64,000 bases of DNA from VXNE01 sp963664635 (GCA_963664635.1 OY761542.1:5322055-5386054), one strand, 5' to 3'; numbered from the stretch's first letter, positions 25,747 to 35,078 are shown. Notes: a model not told the origin generated them from the sequence alone. Made by a program: numbers and translations.

Positions 25747-27919
25747 GTCGTATTTTCAGACTCGCCTCGCCGCGGCCGCGTCGGATGATGCGGTTGCCGC
25801 GCCCGCAACCATCGACACCCTGGCGGAGTCCCTGTCCGGCTACCTGTCCGATGGTCAGGTCCGACGCGTGCGGCGCGCATACGAGTTCGCCCTGGCCGCC
25901 CACGAGGGTCAGAGGCGGCGCACCGGCCACCACTACATCACCCACCCGCTGGCGGTAGCCAGCATCCTGGCCGAGATGCGGATGGACCACCGGTCCGTCG
26001 CGGCGGCGCTGCTGCACGACGTGCTCGAGGACACCGGCGCCACCAAGCAGAAGATCGAGAAGATCTTCGGCAAGGAGGTCGCCCAGATCGTCGACGGCGT
26101 CAGCAAGCTCGCGATCATCTTCAAGACCAACGAGCAGGCGCAGGCCGAGAACTTCCAGAAGATGGCGATGGCCACCGCCAACGACCTGCGCGTCATCCTG
26201 GTCAAGCTCGCCGACCGGCTGCACAACATGCGCACGCTCGGCGTGATGCCCCTCGAGAAGCGGCGCCGGATCGCCCGCGAGACGCTGGATCTCTACGCCC
26301 CCATCGCGAACCGGCTCGGGATGCACAACCTGCGCGTGGAACTCGAGGAGCTCGGCTTCGAGTCGCTCTATCCCCTGCGCGCCGACCGGTTGCGGCGCGC
26401 CGTCGCCGCCGCGCGCGGCAACCGCAAGGCGATGATGGACGAACTGGCCCGCTCCATCGAGGGGGCGCTGCGGCGCGAGGGCATCAACGCGACGGTGCAC
26501 AGCCGTGAGAAGCACCTCTACTCCATCTACCTGAAGATGAAGACGCAGCGGAAGTCGTTCGCCGAGATCATGGATGTCTTCGGCGTACGCATCATCGTCG
26601 ACCAGGTCGACACCTGCTACCGCGCGCTCGGGGTGGTGCACAACCTCTACAAACCCGTGCTCGGACGCTTCAAGGACTACGTCGCCATTCCCAAGGCGAA
26701 CGGTTACCAGTCCCTGCACACCACCCTCTTCGGCATGCACGGCGTGGCCATCGAGACGCAGATCCGCACCCGCCAGATGGACTCCGTGGCGGATCACGGC
26801 ATCGCGGGACACTGGCTCTACAAGTCGGGCAAGGCCTCGTTCCAGGGCGGCGAGGCGCGCGCGCGCCAGTGGGTGAAGGGGGTGCTGGACCTCCAGCAGC
26901 GCGCCGGCGACTCGATCGAGTTCATCGAGAACCTGAAGATCGACCTCTTCCCCGACGAGGTCTACGTATTCACGCCCAAGGGGCAGATCCTGGAACTTCC
27001 GCGGGGAGCGTGCGCGATCGACTTCGCCTACGCGGTGCACACGGACATCGGCAACCACTGCGTCGCGTGCCGCGTGGACCGGTCGCTCGCGCCGCTGTCG
27101 CGCCAGTTGGAGAGCGGCCAGACCGTGGAGATCATCACCAACGACTACGCCCGGCCGAGCCCGGACTGGCTGACCTTCACGGTCTCCGGGCGGGCCCGCT
27201 CCGCCATCCGCCAGGCGCTCAAGAGCCAGCAGCGTTCGGAGTCCATCGTGCTCGGCCGACGGTTGCTGAACCGTTCGCTGGCGAACGCGAACACCTCCAT
27301 CAAGGACCTCGACTTCCGGCGCCTGCGCAAGGTCTTCCGCGAGTTCGGCGTGCGCCGGCTGGACGACCTGCTCGCCGAGATCGGCCTCGGCAACCGCATG
27401 GCCTACGTCGTCGCGCAACGGTTGCTCGCCGCCGACAACGCCGACTACGAAGCGGTGGACATCGAAAAGGGCGGCCCCGTCGCGATCCGCGGGGGCGAGG
27501 GGCTCGTCATCGACTACGGGCGCTGCTGCGGGCCGGTCCCCGGGGACGCAGTCATCGGGCACATGACCCCCGGGCGGGGGCTGGTCGTCCACGTCGAGAC
27601 CTGCCACAACCTGGAGGAAGTGCGCCGCAAGAACCCCGACGAGTTGATCCCCGCCCGCTGGGCCGAAGCGACCACCGGCGAGTTCGACACGATGCTGCTG
27701 TTGACGATCAACCGGCGCAAGGGCGCGATCGCCGAGGTGGCGGCATCGGTCAACGACTGCGGAGCGGGCATCAACAACATCAAGGTCGACGAGCGCAACG
27801 CGGAGCTGTCGAGCGTCACCCTGGACCTGTCCGTCTCCGACCAGCCGCACCTGTCCCGCGTCATGCACCGGCTGCAGGCGATCACGACCGTGCAGAGCGT
27901 GCGTCGTTCGGCCGCCTGA
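25724..27919 (+). CDS. spoT: Bifunctional (p)ppGpp synthetase/hydrolase SpoT
   Basis: A 731-residue stringent-response enzyme. The HD hydrolase domain (about 60-210) has HHYITHPLAVA, the metal motif LLHDVLEDT and VKLADRLHNMRTL. The synthetase domain (about 260-370) has REKHLYSIYLKMK, FGVRIIVD, and FKDYVAIPKANGYQSLHTTLFG. TGS at about 415-475 (VYVFTPKGQILELPRGACAIDFAYAVH) and a C-terminal ACT domain (about 655-731) follow. Hydrolase residues look intact. ATG 25724 lies within rpoZ; the frame is open further upstream, but homology starts here. Confidence 0.96.
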   Translation: MTQLATFESYFQTRLAAAASDDAVAAPATIDTLAESLSGYLSDGQVRRVRRAYEFALAAHEGQRRRTGHHYITHPLAVASILAEMRMDHRSVAAALLHDVLEDTGATKQKIEKIFGKEVAQIVDGVSKLAIIFKTNEQAQAENFQKMAMATANDLRVILVKLADRLHNMRTLGVMPLEKRRRIARETLDLYAPIANRLGMHNLRVELEELGFESLYPLRADRLRRAVAAARGNRKAMMDELARSIEGALRREGINATVHSREKHLYSIYLKMKTQRKSFAEIMDVFGVRIIVDQVDTCYRALGVVHNLYKPVLGRFKDYVAIPKANGYQSLHTTLFGMHGVAIETQIRTRQMDSVADHGIAGHWLYKSGKASFQGGEARARQWVKGVLDLQQRAGDSIEFIENLKIDLFPDEVYVFTPKGQILELPRGACAIDFAYAVHTDIGNHCVACRVDRSLAPLSRQLESGQTVEIITNDYARPSPDWLTFTVSGRARSAIRQALKSQQRSESIVLGRRLLNRSLANANTSIKDLDFRRLRKVFREFGVRRLDDLLAEIGLGNRMAYVVAQRLLAADNADYEAVDIEKGGPVAIRGGEGLVIDYGRCCGPVPGDAVIGHMTPGRGLVVHVETCHNLEEVRRKNPDELIPARWAEATTGEFDTMLLLTINRRKGAIAEVAASVNDCGAGINNIKVDERNAELSSVTLDLSVSDQPHLSRVMHRLQAITTVQSVRRSAA

Positions 27920-27926
27920 CGACGCC

Positions 27927-28313
27927 GTGTTCCGGGAAGCCATCCACACCGCCGATGCGCCCGGCGCCATCGGCGCGTACTCGCAGGCGATCCGCGTCGG
28001 GGACACGGTCTACCTCTCCGGCCAGATCGCCCTCGACCCGACGACGATGGAGCTGGTCAGCGACGAGGCCGAAGCCCAGGTGCGCCAGGTGCTCGACAAC
28101 CTCCGGGCCGTCGCCCGGGCGAGCGGCGGCAGTTTCGCCGACATGGTCAAGCTCACGGTGTACCTGACGGACCTCCGACACTTCGGCACCGTCAACGCCG
28201 TGATGACGGAGTACTTCTCCGAGCCCTTCCCGGCCCGGGCCGCGCTCGGCGTGGCCGCGTTGCCGCGCGGCGCACTCGTCGAGATGGATGCCGTGCTGGT
28301 GTTACCGACGTAG
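27927..28313 (+). CDS. ridA: RidA family enamine/imine deaminase
   Basis: A 128-residue YjgF/RidA protein that hydrolyses reactive 2-aminoacrylate and related enamines. The motifs are GAYSQAIRVGDTVYLSGQIALDP near the N-terminus and the C-terminal PARAALGVAALPRGALVEMDAV with the conserved substrate Arg (PARAA) and Glu. The GTG start lies 7 bases after spoT. The spoT-ridA-recG order is typical of pseudomonads and relatives. Confidence 0.95.
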   Translation: MFREAIHTADAPGAIGAYSQAIRVGDTVYLSGQIALDPTTMELVSDEAEAQVRQVLDNLRAVARASGGSFADMVKLTVYLTDLRHFGTVNAVMTEYFSEPFPARAALGVAALPRGALVEMDAVLVLPT

Positions 28314-28317
28314 TGCG

Positions 28318-30339
28318 ATGAACACCGACGATCCCGTCACGCTGCTGCGGGGCGTCGGGCCCACCACCGCGGCGGCGTTCGCCAGACTCGACATCGCGAC
28401 CGTCGCCGACCTGCTGCTGCACCTGCCCTCGCGCTACCAGGACCGCACGCGGTTCGTCCCGCTGGCGGAGGCGGGGATCGGCCGGTCCTGCCTCGTGCGC
28501 GGCGAGATCGTCAAGGCGGATCTCGCGTACGGCGGCCGCCGCAGCCTCACCGCGACGTTCACCGACGGCGGCGGCTTCCTCACCATGCGGCTGTTCCACT
28601 TCTCGGCGCATCAGCGGGAACAGCTTCGCCCGGGCCTCTGGGTCCGCTGCTTCGGAGAAGTGCGCGCGGGTCCCGCGGGTCGGGAGATGGTGCATCCGGA
28701 ATACCGCACGTCCTCCGCCGAGCCCGAACCGCCCGAACCGACGCTCACGCCGGTGTATCCCGTTGCGAGCGGGCTCACGAGCCCGCGGATCCGCGCCTGG
28801 ATCGGGCAGGCGCTCGACGCCGGCGCCGTGCTCGGCGGCAGCGTCCTGCCCGACGAGACGATTCCGGCGCTCGACCAGGCCCTGCTCTTCCTGCACCGCC
28901 CGCCGGCCGATGCCGGGGAAGACACCTTCCGCGACGCGCGTGGCCGCATTGCGAGGGACGAACTCCTCGCGCACACGATCCTCATGCGCCAGCGCCAGGC
29001 CCTGCGTGCCCGTCATGCCGCCGGCGCCCTGCCGCGAGGACGCGGACTGGGCCGCGAGTTGCGGAACGACCTGGGCTTCTCGCTGACCGGCGCGCAGCGG
29101 CGCGTCGTGACGGAGGTGCTGAACGACCTCGAACGGGAGCAGCCGATGCTGCGGCTGCTGCAGGGCGACGTCGGCTCGGGCAAGACCGTCGTCGCCGCCT
29201 TCGCCGCCATCCGTGCAGCCGAACAGGGCCGCCAGACGGCGATCATGGCGCCTACCGAGATTCTCGCCGAGCAGCACCACGAGACCTTCTCGACGTGGCT
29301 GTCGCCCCTCGGCATCGACGTGGCGCTGGTCACCGGACGCATGACGGCGAAGGAGCGGCGGGTACGGCAGGACGCGCTCGCCCGCGGGGACACGCTGGTC
29401 GCGGTGGGCACGCACGCGCTCATCCAGTCGTCGGTGGAGTTCGACGATCTCGCGCTCGCCATCGTCGACGAGCAGCACCGCTTCGGCGTGCACCAGCGGA
29501 TGACGCTGCGCAACAAGGGGCGACTGCCGCACCAACTCATCATGACGGCCACGCCCATCCCGCGCACCCTGACGATGGCGCTGTACGCGGACATGGACGT
29601 ATCGGTGATCGACGAACTGCCGCCGGGCCGCAAGCCCGTGATCACCCGCGTGACGCCGAGCTCGCGCCGCCCGCAAGCCATGGAGCGCATCGCGGCGGCA
29701 TGTCGGGCGGGGCGGCAGGCCTACTGGGTATGCACGCTCATCGAGGAGTCCGAAGCCCTCGACTCGCAGGCCGCGGAAAACGTGGCCGAAGAGCTCCGGG
29801 CAGCGCTCCGCGGTCTCACGGTCGGGCTCGTCCACGGACGCCTGTCGGGGGCCGAGCGCGGCGCGGTCATGAACCGGTTCAAGGCGGGCGAGATCGATGT
29901 CCTGGTCGCGACCACCGTAATCGAGGTCGGTGTCGACGTCCCGAACGCTTCGCTCATGGTCATCGAGAACCCCGAACGGCTGGGTCTCGCGCAGTTGCAC
30001 CAGCTCCGCGGGCGCATCGGCCGCGGGAGCGCGCAGAGCCACTGCATCCTGCTCTTCGAGCCGCCGCTCACGGAGGTCGCGCGGGCAAGGCTCGCCGTCA
30101 TGCGCGAGACGAACGACGGCTTCGTCATCGCGGAGAAGGACCTGGAACTGCGCGGACCCGGAGACGTGCTCGGCACGCGTCAGACCGGCGACCAGTCGTT
30201 CCGCGTCGCCGACCTCATGCGCGACGCTTCGATGCTGCCCGGCCTGATCGCGCTCGGCGCCACCCTCGACGACCGCACGAAGGCCACCATCCTGGCAACC
30301 TGGGGCGCAACGTTCGAAGCCGACTACGTGGAGGTCTAG
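28318..30339 (+). CDS. recG: ATP-dependent DNA helicase RecG
   Basis: A 673-residue branch-migrating helicase that remodels stalled forks. The N-terminal wedge OB domain (about 1-160) starts VTLLRGVGPTTAAAFARLDI. Helicase motifs are I LLQGDVGSGKT, Ia APTEILAEQHHETF, II VDEQHRFGVHQR (DEQH box), III TATPIPRT, then VIEVGVDVPNAS and QLHQLRGRIGRG (V, VI). The open frame extends 10 codons further upstream, but ATG 28318 marks the start of homology. The stop TAG (30337-30339) is part of a REP-type hairpin element. Confidence 0.96.
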   Translation: MNTDDPVTLLRGVGPTTAAAFARLDIATVADLLLHLPSRYQDRTRFVPLAEAGIGRSCLVRGEIVKADLAYGGRRSLTATFTDGGGFLTMRLFHFSAHQREQLRPGLWVRCFGEVRAGPAGREMVHPEYRTSSAEPEPPEPTLTPVYPVASGLTSPRIRAWIGQALDAGAVLGGSVLPDETIPALDQALLFLHRPPADAGEDTFRDARGRIARDELLAHTILMRQRQALRARHAAGALPRGRGLGRELRNDLGFSLTGAQRRVVTEVLNDLEREQPMLRLLQGDVGSGKTVVAAFAAIRAAEQGRQTAIMAPTEILAEQHHETFSTWLSPLGIDVALVTGRMTAKERRVRQDALARGDTLVAVGTHALIQSSVEFDDLALAIVDEQHRFGVHQRMTLRNKGRLPHQLIMTATPIPRTLTMALYADMDVSVIDELPPGRKPVITRVTPSSRRPQAMERIAAACRAGRQAYWVCTLIEESEALDSQAAENVAEELRAALRGLTVGLVHGRLSGAERGAVMNRFKAGEIDVLVATTVIEVGVDVPNASLMVIENPERLGLAQLHQLRGRIGRGSAQSHCILLFEPPLTEVARARLAVMRETNDGFVIAEKDLELRGPGDVLGTRQTGDQSFRVADLMRDASMLPGLIALGATLDDRTKATILATWGATFEADYVEV

Positions 30340-30364
30340 GGGCGACCCTCGTGGTCGCCCGTCC
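30336..30364 (+). repeat. REP-type element (type B stem) at the recG stop codon
   Basis: CTAG followed by the perfect hairpin GGGCGACC-CTCGT-GGTCGCCC. The stem differs from type A (GGGACGGG) but stays fully paired and keeps the C-T-C-G-T loop. The TAG is the recG stop. The first base of the tetranucleotide is C instead of G. Confidence 0.65.
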
Positions 30365-30438
30365 CCGGGGTTGCGAACGCTCGTAGCCGACGGGCGGTTT
30401 CGCGGCAGCGAAACCGGGACGCGACCGGAGGTCGCGCC

Positions 30439-30466
30439 GGGACGGGACGAGCCCGTCCCCTACGGG
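30439..30466 (-). repeat. GTAG-type REP element (type A) downstream of the SDR gene
   Basis: On the minus strand it reads GTAG then GGGACGGG-CTCGT-CCCGTCCC. It begins 28 bases after the SDR stop in the same orientation as that gene and faces the type B copy at the recG end, giving two inverted hairpins in the 154-base recG/SDR convergent interval. Confidence 0.75.
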
Positions 30467-30493
30467 TCATGCGCATTCGCCTTGGCGTGGGGA

Positions 30494-31261
30494 TCAGACG
30501 CGCCCGAGCGCCCCGCCGTCGATCACGATGTTCTGCCCGTGGATGGCGTCCGCGCGCGAACTCGCCAGAAAGAGCACCAGGTCCGCCACCTCTTCGCGCC
30601 GCACGATGCGCCGGATCGGAATGTCCGCCGCCACGTGGGGCTCGACTTCCTCCCAGGTCTCGCCCCAGCCCTCGCGCGCGCCGCGGCGCAGGTATCCCGC
30701 CTCGACCTCCGGCGTGCGGATCAGGCCCGGGGACACCTGGTTGACCCGGACCCCGGTCCCCGCGACTTCCCGGGCGAGGCTGGCCGTCAGCGCGGAGAGT
30801 GCCGCCTTGGCCGCGTAGTAATGCGGGTTGCGCGCGCCCGGAGCGAACGCCCCGGTCGTGCCCAGATTGACGATCCGGCCCCAGCCCCGCTCGCGCATTC
30901 CGGGCAGGGTGCGCTGCGCCATGCGCTGCGCCGAGAGCACGTTGGTCTCGTACATCGCGACCCACTCGGCCGCCGTCAGGTCCGACCAGCGGCCCGCGGC
31001 GGCCGCCCCGTAGTTGTTGACGAGGACGTCCACGGCCCCGGTCTGCGCGACGAGTGCATCCGCGCCCGCATCCTCGCGGATGTCGCCCGAGACCGCGTTG
31101 CCGCCGCCGATTTCGCCGACCGCCGCGGTCGCCTGATCGGGCTCGAAGCCGTGTACGCAGACCCGGGCACCCACCTCGAGGAAGGCGCGCGCGATTACCA
31201 GCCCGGTACCGCGGTGGCTGCCGGTAACGAGTACGGTCCTGCCTTCGAGACCGAGGTCCAC
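30494..31261 (-). CDS. Short-chain dehydrogenase/reductase
   Basis: A 255-residue classical SDR. The NAD(P) motif is TVLVTGSHRGTGLVIA at about residues 9-24 (TGxxxGxG), with NNYG near 90 in place of NNAG. The catalytic Tyr-Lys is in HYYAAKAAL at about 152-160, and the PG motif SPGLIRTPEV follows. The C-terminal DGGALG is typical. The GTG start immediately follows the stop of the upstream phyH gene (TAAGTG), so the two are coupled. The substrate is not predictable; probably an alcohol or ketone made by the adjacent dioxygenase-like proteins (inference). Confidence 0.88.
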   Translation of the reverse strand: MDLGLEGRTVLVTGSHRGTGLVIARAFLEVGARVCVHGFEPDQATAAVGEIGGGNAVSGDIREDAGADALVAQTGAVDVLVNNYGAAAAGRWSDLTAAEWVAMYETNVLSAQRMAQRTLPGMRERGWGRIVNLGTTGAFAPGARNPHYYAAKAALSALTASLAREVAGTGVRVNQVSPGLIRTPEVEAGYLRRGAREGWGETWEEVEPHVAADIPIRRIVRREEVADLVLFLASSRADAIHGQNIVIDGGALGRV

Positions 31262-32161
31262 TTACCGGTTCATCTCGACCAGCGCGGCACCCGCCCCCGC
31301 GTCCACCGCGCCCCCGGCGAACTCTTCGGAAAACCCGAGCGAGCCGTTCATGGTGTACCCGACCATGTCGAGGAGGTCCCCGGGGAGTTGCCGCGCCAAC
31401 TCCTTCGGCACCGCGATCGCCTGGTTCTCTTCCTGGCGCAGCCACCCGAGCGAGTAGGTCACGATGACGCCGTAACGCCACTGGTCGGAGACGTTCGCCC
31501 CGGCCCCGTGCAGCATGGCGCTACGCCAGACCAAAACCGATCCGGCCTCCATCTCGGCGGCGACGATTTCGTCCTCTTCGGGACGGCGCTCCGGCGGCCA
31601 GCGATGACTACCGGGAACGAGGAGCGTGCCGCCGTTGGCCGCAGTGAAGTCCGTTACCGCCCACATCAGGGACAGGACGAGTTCGGGGCACGGCCGGGGG
31701 AGATGCGGGTACACGTCCTCCGCACGGTGCAGCACCTGCCGGGACGCGCCGGGGCCGACTTCCAGGGCGGCGGCGACGTGCAGCTGGTAGCGGTCGTCAC
31801 AAGAGGGCAGCAGGAAACGGTCGCCCAGCGTCCTGGCGAGGGGGTGCATGATCCAGTCGCGTACCGACTCCGAGCGGGCGACGAGCGAGACGATGCGCCG
31901 CGTATGGCCCGGGAAGAAGGCTTCGGTCTCGTTCGCCGCGGCCACCTCGGCGCGGTCCATGTGCGGCGCCAGTTCCGCACGTACCCGGTCTCGCGCCGCG
32001 GCATCCGTCACGCCCGTGACGATGAGGCAGCCGGCCTCGTCCAGGGCCCGGATCCCGTGCGTCGCGACGTCCTGCAGGCGGGTTTCGGGAAGCGTCGGCA
32101 GAGCCTTCGCGCCAGGCTTCGTTCCCGGGCGCTCGCGCGCGGCTTCGGAGCCCCTCCTCAC
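31262..32161 (-). CDS. Phytanoyl-CoA dioxygenase (PhyH) family protein, copy 1
   Basis: A 299-residue protein in the Fe(II)/2-oxoglutarate oxygenase superfamily. N-terminal DVATHGIRALDEAGCLIVTGV, the segment LHRAEDVYPH (proximal His), LLVPGSHRWP, and the distal-His region MLHGAGANVSDQWRYGV are aligned with copies at 32.2 and 39.1 kb. The other copies read HREED where this one reads HRAED, so the acidic ligand of an HxD/E motif may be missing here. GTG 32161 overlaps the stop of copy 2 by three to four bases. Substrate unknown. Confidence 0.85.
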   Translation of the reverse strand: MRRGSEAARERPGTKPGAKALPTLPETRLQDVATHGIRALDEAGCLIVTGVTDAAARDRVRAELAPHMDRAEVAAANETEAFFPGHTRRIVSLVARSESVRDWIMHPLARTLGDRFLLPSCDDRYQLHVAAALEVGPGASRQVLHRAEDVYPHLPRPCPELVLSLMWAVTDFTAANGGTLLVPGSHRWPPERRPEEDEIVAAEMEAGSVLVWRSAMLHGAGANVSDQWRYGVIVTYSLGWLRQEENQAIAVPKELARQLPGDLLDMVGYTMNGSLGFSEEFAGGAVDAGAGAALVEMNR

Positions 32162-33023
32162 GCGTTCATCTCGATGATCGCCGCGGCGTCGGACCGGTCC
32201 GGCGCCGCGACCGGTCCGGTGTATTCCTCGGAGAAGCCGAGGGAGCCGTTCATCGTGTGGCCGATCATGTCGAGCAGGTCCTTCGGAAGCTCGTGGGCGA
32301 GCTCTCTCGGCACCGCCAGGGACTGGTTCTCTTCCTGGCGCAGCCATCCGGCCGAGTACGTCAGGATCACGCCGTAGCGCCAGTCGTCCGAGACGTTCGC
32401 GCCGCCCGCGTGCAGCGTCCCCCCGAGCCAGATGAGGACGGAGCCGGCCTCCATTTCGGCGCAGACCACCTCGTCCGGCGTCGCCCGGCGCTCCCTTGGC
32501 CACCGGTGGCTCCCCGGTACGAGCAGCGTTGCGCCGTTCTCCGCCGTGAAGTCCGTCACGGACCACCTCGTGGCCAGCACGAGGTTGGGGCGCGGCAGGG
32601 GGAAGAAGTGGAACGAGTCCTCCTCGCGATGCAGCACCTGCTTGCGCGCGCCGGGGCCGATCTCGATGGCGCCGGTGACGTGCAACTGGTACCGGTCGTC
32701 GCAGTTGGGCAGGAGGAAATGGTCGCACAGCGTTCTCGCCAGCGGGTGCATGATCCATTCCCGCGCCGTCTCCGAGCGGGCGACCATGGAGGCGATGCGC
32801 CGCGTGTACCCGGGAAAGAAAGCCTTGGGATTGTCGCCCTCCCACACGGGCGCGCGGTCCATGTGCGAGGCCAGTTCTCCGCGCAACCGCTCTCGCTCCG
32901 CCGCCCCGGCACCCCGGTGATCACCAGGCAGCCCGCTTTCTCCAGCGGGGCGATGCCCGTGGCCGCCAGGTCCTCGAGGCGCACCTCGGGAATGGTCCGG
33001 GCGTCCGTCGCCGCTACGTTCAT
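32158..33023 (-). pseudogene. Phytanoyl-CoA dioxygenase (PhyH) family protein, copy 2, frameshifted
   Basis: Translation from ATG 33023 gives an N-terminus with LEDLAATGIAPLEKAGCLVITGV, then the frame is lost near 32901-32915 in a GC run. The remaining protein (AERERLRGELASHMDR, HREEDSFHFF, LLVPGSHRWP, TLHAGGANVSDDWRYGV) is intact in another frame. One extra base would restore a protein of about 288 residues. The rest shows no decay, so a recent mutation or a consensus error are both possible. It lies directly upstream of copy 1 and would head the phyH2-phyH1-SDR operon. Confidence 0.8.
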
Positions 33024-33192
33024 GCAGGAAACCCCAATCGGTTCCGGTCAAGATACCGCAGGCGCGCGTGCGGTGCTTGCGGCTTGCGTTGCCCTCTCCG
33101 CGCCAGCGCTCCGCCATCGACCGGCAAGGCGACTCCCGTGGCCACGCTTTAGCGGAATGCTAAGCACAGACTTCAGCAGCAAGACTTCCTAG

Positions 33193-33465
33193 TGTCGCGT
33201 CACGCGTGTTCTGACGCTTCAGCGCGTCCCACGGGGTCTGTGGCAAGGCGCGTTCCCCGCAGGGAATGGTGGGCCCATTGCCAAGGGGCGCAACACGGCC
33301 ACAGGCCCCGTGGGACGCGCCCTTCGGGAGATCGCCATGCGCGCCGCTGCCGCGTTGTGGTCCTTGCCAATGCGCCCTGCGGGCGGCCCGATATTCCCTG
33401 CGGACCACGCCTTGCATTGACGCGCATGGCGAACGCTGAAGCGTCAGAACACGCGTGACGCGACA
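33193..33465. mobile_element. Miniature inverted-repeat element with 32-bp termini
   Basis: A 273-bp element with perfect 32-bp inverted repeats (33193-33224 and 33434-33465, outer end TGTCGCGTCACGCGTG) flanked by CTAG on both sides (33189-33192 and 33466-33469). There is no protein-coding frame inside. The ends are unrelated to those of the IS1380-type element, but the apparent target CTAG is the same. It fills most of the 464-base gap between phyH copy 2 and the DUF1640-like pseudogene. Confidence 0.85.
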
Positions 33466-33487
33466 CTAGCGATGCCAGACTCCGCCA

Positions 33488-33706
33488 ATGGCAACGTTCG
33501 ACACCCATTAAGCCGTTGAGGATCTCAAGGCTTCGGGCATCGATCACGAACAGGCTGCGGCGATCGCAAAAGTGGTGCAGGCCGGACAAGGTGAGTTGGC
33601 GACCAAGGCGGACCTCAGCAAACTGGAACTGCGTCTCGTGCGATGGGTTTTGGGAATTGCCGGCGCAAGCCTCGCGCTTAACAAGCTCATCCCCCCGCTA
33701 TTCTAG
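33488..33706 (+). pseudogene. DUF1640-like coiled-coil protein, nonsense mutation at codon 8
   Basis: ATGGCAACGTTCGACACCCAT is followed by TAA (33509-33511), after which the frame stays open for 64 codons: AVEDLKASGIDHEQAAAIAKVV, then ATKADLSKLELRLVRWVLG, then a short hydrophobic tail. The family usually reads T-H-K-A/x here, so AAG to TAA is a likely one-base change. It is also shorter than normal (about 73 codons against 100-120), implying loss of the middle coiled coil. It begins 19 bases after the CTAG of the adjacent miniature element. Confidence 0.7.
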
Positions 33707-33833
33707 CGAGGCTTCGCCTCAGACCGACGAGGCATGTGTTGCCCGGTGGCGGGGGCTGAGACGGACCCCGGCCGCTGCTCCACTCCGCGGCGCGAAGCCG
33801 CCTGTATTGTCGCCCGAGGGCGTCGGTGGCCGC

Positions 33834-34289
33834 ATGCTGGCGGGCATCCGCTACGACATCTCGATGCCGCGGGCGGAGTTCGCCCTGACGCAGGTGTTCG
33901 ACCGTCCCGTGCAGGGGCGCGTCTTCTTCGAGGAGGCGATGCGCGAGAACCTCGACCTCGGTCGCCCCGACCACGGTGCAGGCGCGACCAGGGTCGCGTT
34001 GATCTTCGACGGACGCGTCACGCGACGCACGCCCTCGCGGTACCGAACCCGCGTAATAACCGACGGGGTGATCCCGTCGCTGCACGTGGACTACAAGCAC
34101 TCGCGCATCAAGCAGTATCACAAGGAAGGACGCGCCCTGCGTACCGAAACCGTGATCAACGACACCCATGACTTCCGCATCGGCAGACGGCTGAAGAACC
34201 TCGAGGCCCTCAAGGCCATTGGCTTTGCACATCCAGCACCTCTGGGACGGGCACCAGCTTGCCGCATGAAAACTTGGCTCAAATGGTAA
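33834..34289 (+). pseudogene. Truncated conserved hypothetical protein
   Basis: From ISMPRAEFALTQVFDRPVQG through ENLDLGRPDHG, RYRTRVITDGVIPSLHVDY and QYHKEGRALRTETVINDT to DFRIGRRLKNLEALKAIGF, this matches a conserved uncharacterised family that I recognise by pattern, found in many bacterial groups and usually about 400 or more residues long. Only an internal segment of about 130 residues remains; family similarity begins just after ATG 33834 and stops near 34230. It is probably a remnant left by rearrangement. Function unknown. Positions 34290-34517 hold no gene. Confidence 0.55.
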
Positions 34290-34517
34290 GGTCTGGGTCC
34301 CTCAAGGAATCTAGGATGGGGCATCAAGTCGGCAAGGTGGCGGGCGGAAGCGCTCGTCGGGGACGATGTGGGGTTGCTTGATACCGATCCCGGATGGTTG
34401 ACGCTGACTAGGCGGGACCAGGCGGCGAGAGGGCCAGCAAGGTCGTGAGGTGAAAGCGAAAGCCATAAGGCAGGGGGCCGTAGCGAGTCCGAAGGATGGA
34501 TCATGCGCGGCGGGAAT

Positions 34518-35078
34518 CTACCGACCGGGGATCAGATCATTGTCCTGAGCCCAGGCGCGCCAGTCGATCTTCTCTTCCGACAGCGGATCGAGCTTTTCGG
34601 TCAGCGCGTGGTTCTCGCCGAAGATCATGAGATTGTCGCAGGACCAACGGGCGGAAGGCGCGATGAGCCCATCAAGTCCCAGAAAGGCGAGGGCGGCCCC
34701 GATCTGCTGTGTGCGGTTGTAGTCGCGCTCGCCGTATCGATTCAGGCCGACGCCGAGTGCGGTGAGGTCGGTGAATGCGAGACGCAGCGTGCGCGCAGTG
34801 GTAGCGGCTAGGCGCGTCACCTTGATCGGGCGAGGGCCCGGTATCGGTGTCAGTTCGGCAAGAAAGGACGCCACTTCGGCGATGGCGCCATCGCGGTTAA
34901 GGCTTGTGTAGAGCACATAGATGCCGGGGCCGTCTCCAGGTGGCGGTGCCCACCGCCCACCGCTAATCGAAGGGGCCGTCGGATCGGCGGCCATTCGAGT
35001 TGCGCGGAAGACCTCGCCGGTGAAAGGATCAGTCCTCGACTCCGCCAGGAGATCGACGAGATCCTGATCGTGGACCAT
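34518..35078 (-). CDS. RES-domain NAD+-degrading toxin
   Basis: A 186-residue RES toxin. The family consumes NAD+ by phosphorolysis or hydrolysis and halts growth. The conserved Arg is in FRATRMAAD at about residue 25, GRWAPPPG follows, the Tyr/Glu pair is in YVLYTSLNRDGAIAEVASFL at about 54-73, and the conserved Ser is in ARWSCDNL at about 144. The start is 20 bases after the stop of the antitoxin gene. GC content is lower than in core genes, suggesting transfer. Confidence 0.85.
   Translation of the reverse strand: MVHDQDLVDLLAESRTDPFTGEVFRATRMAADPTAPSISGGRWAPPPGDGPGIYVLYTSLNRDGAIAEVASFLAELTPIPGPRPIKVTRLAATTARTLRLAFTDLTALGVGLNRYGERDYNRTQQIGAALAFLGLDGLIAPSARWSCDNLMIFGENHALTEKLDPLSEEKIDWRAWAQDNDLIPGR

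Noticed and set aside
30371..32377. A 668-residue plus-strand frame across the SDR and phyH genes
   Set aside because: It reads antisense to well-recognised genes and has no domain similarity; GC-rich codons leave long open antisense frames.
34290..34517. A possible group II intron fragment (GTGAGGTGAAAGCGAAAGCC near 34446)
   Set aside because: The run loosely resembles group II intron domain I, but I cannot find domains V or VI or a reverse transcriptase nearby. A covariance-model search would be needed; I do not claim it.
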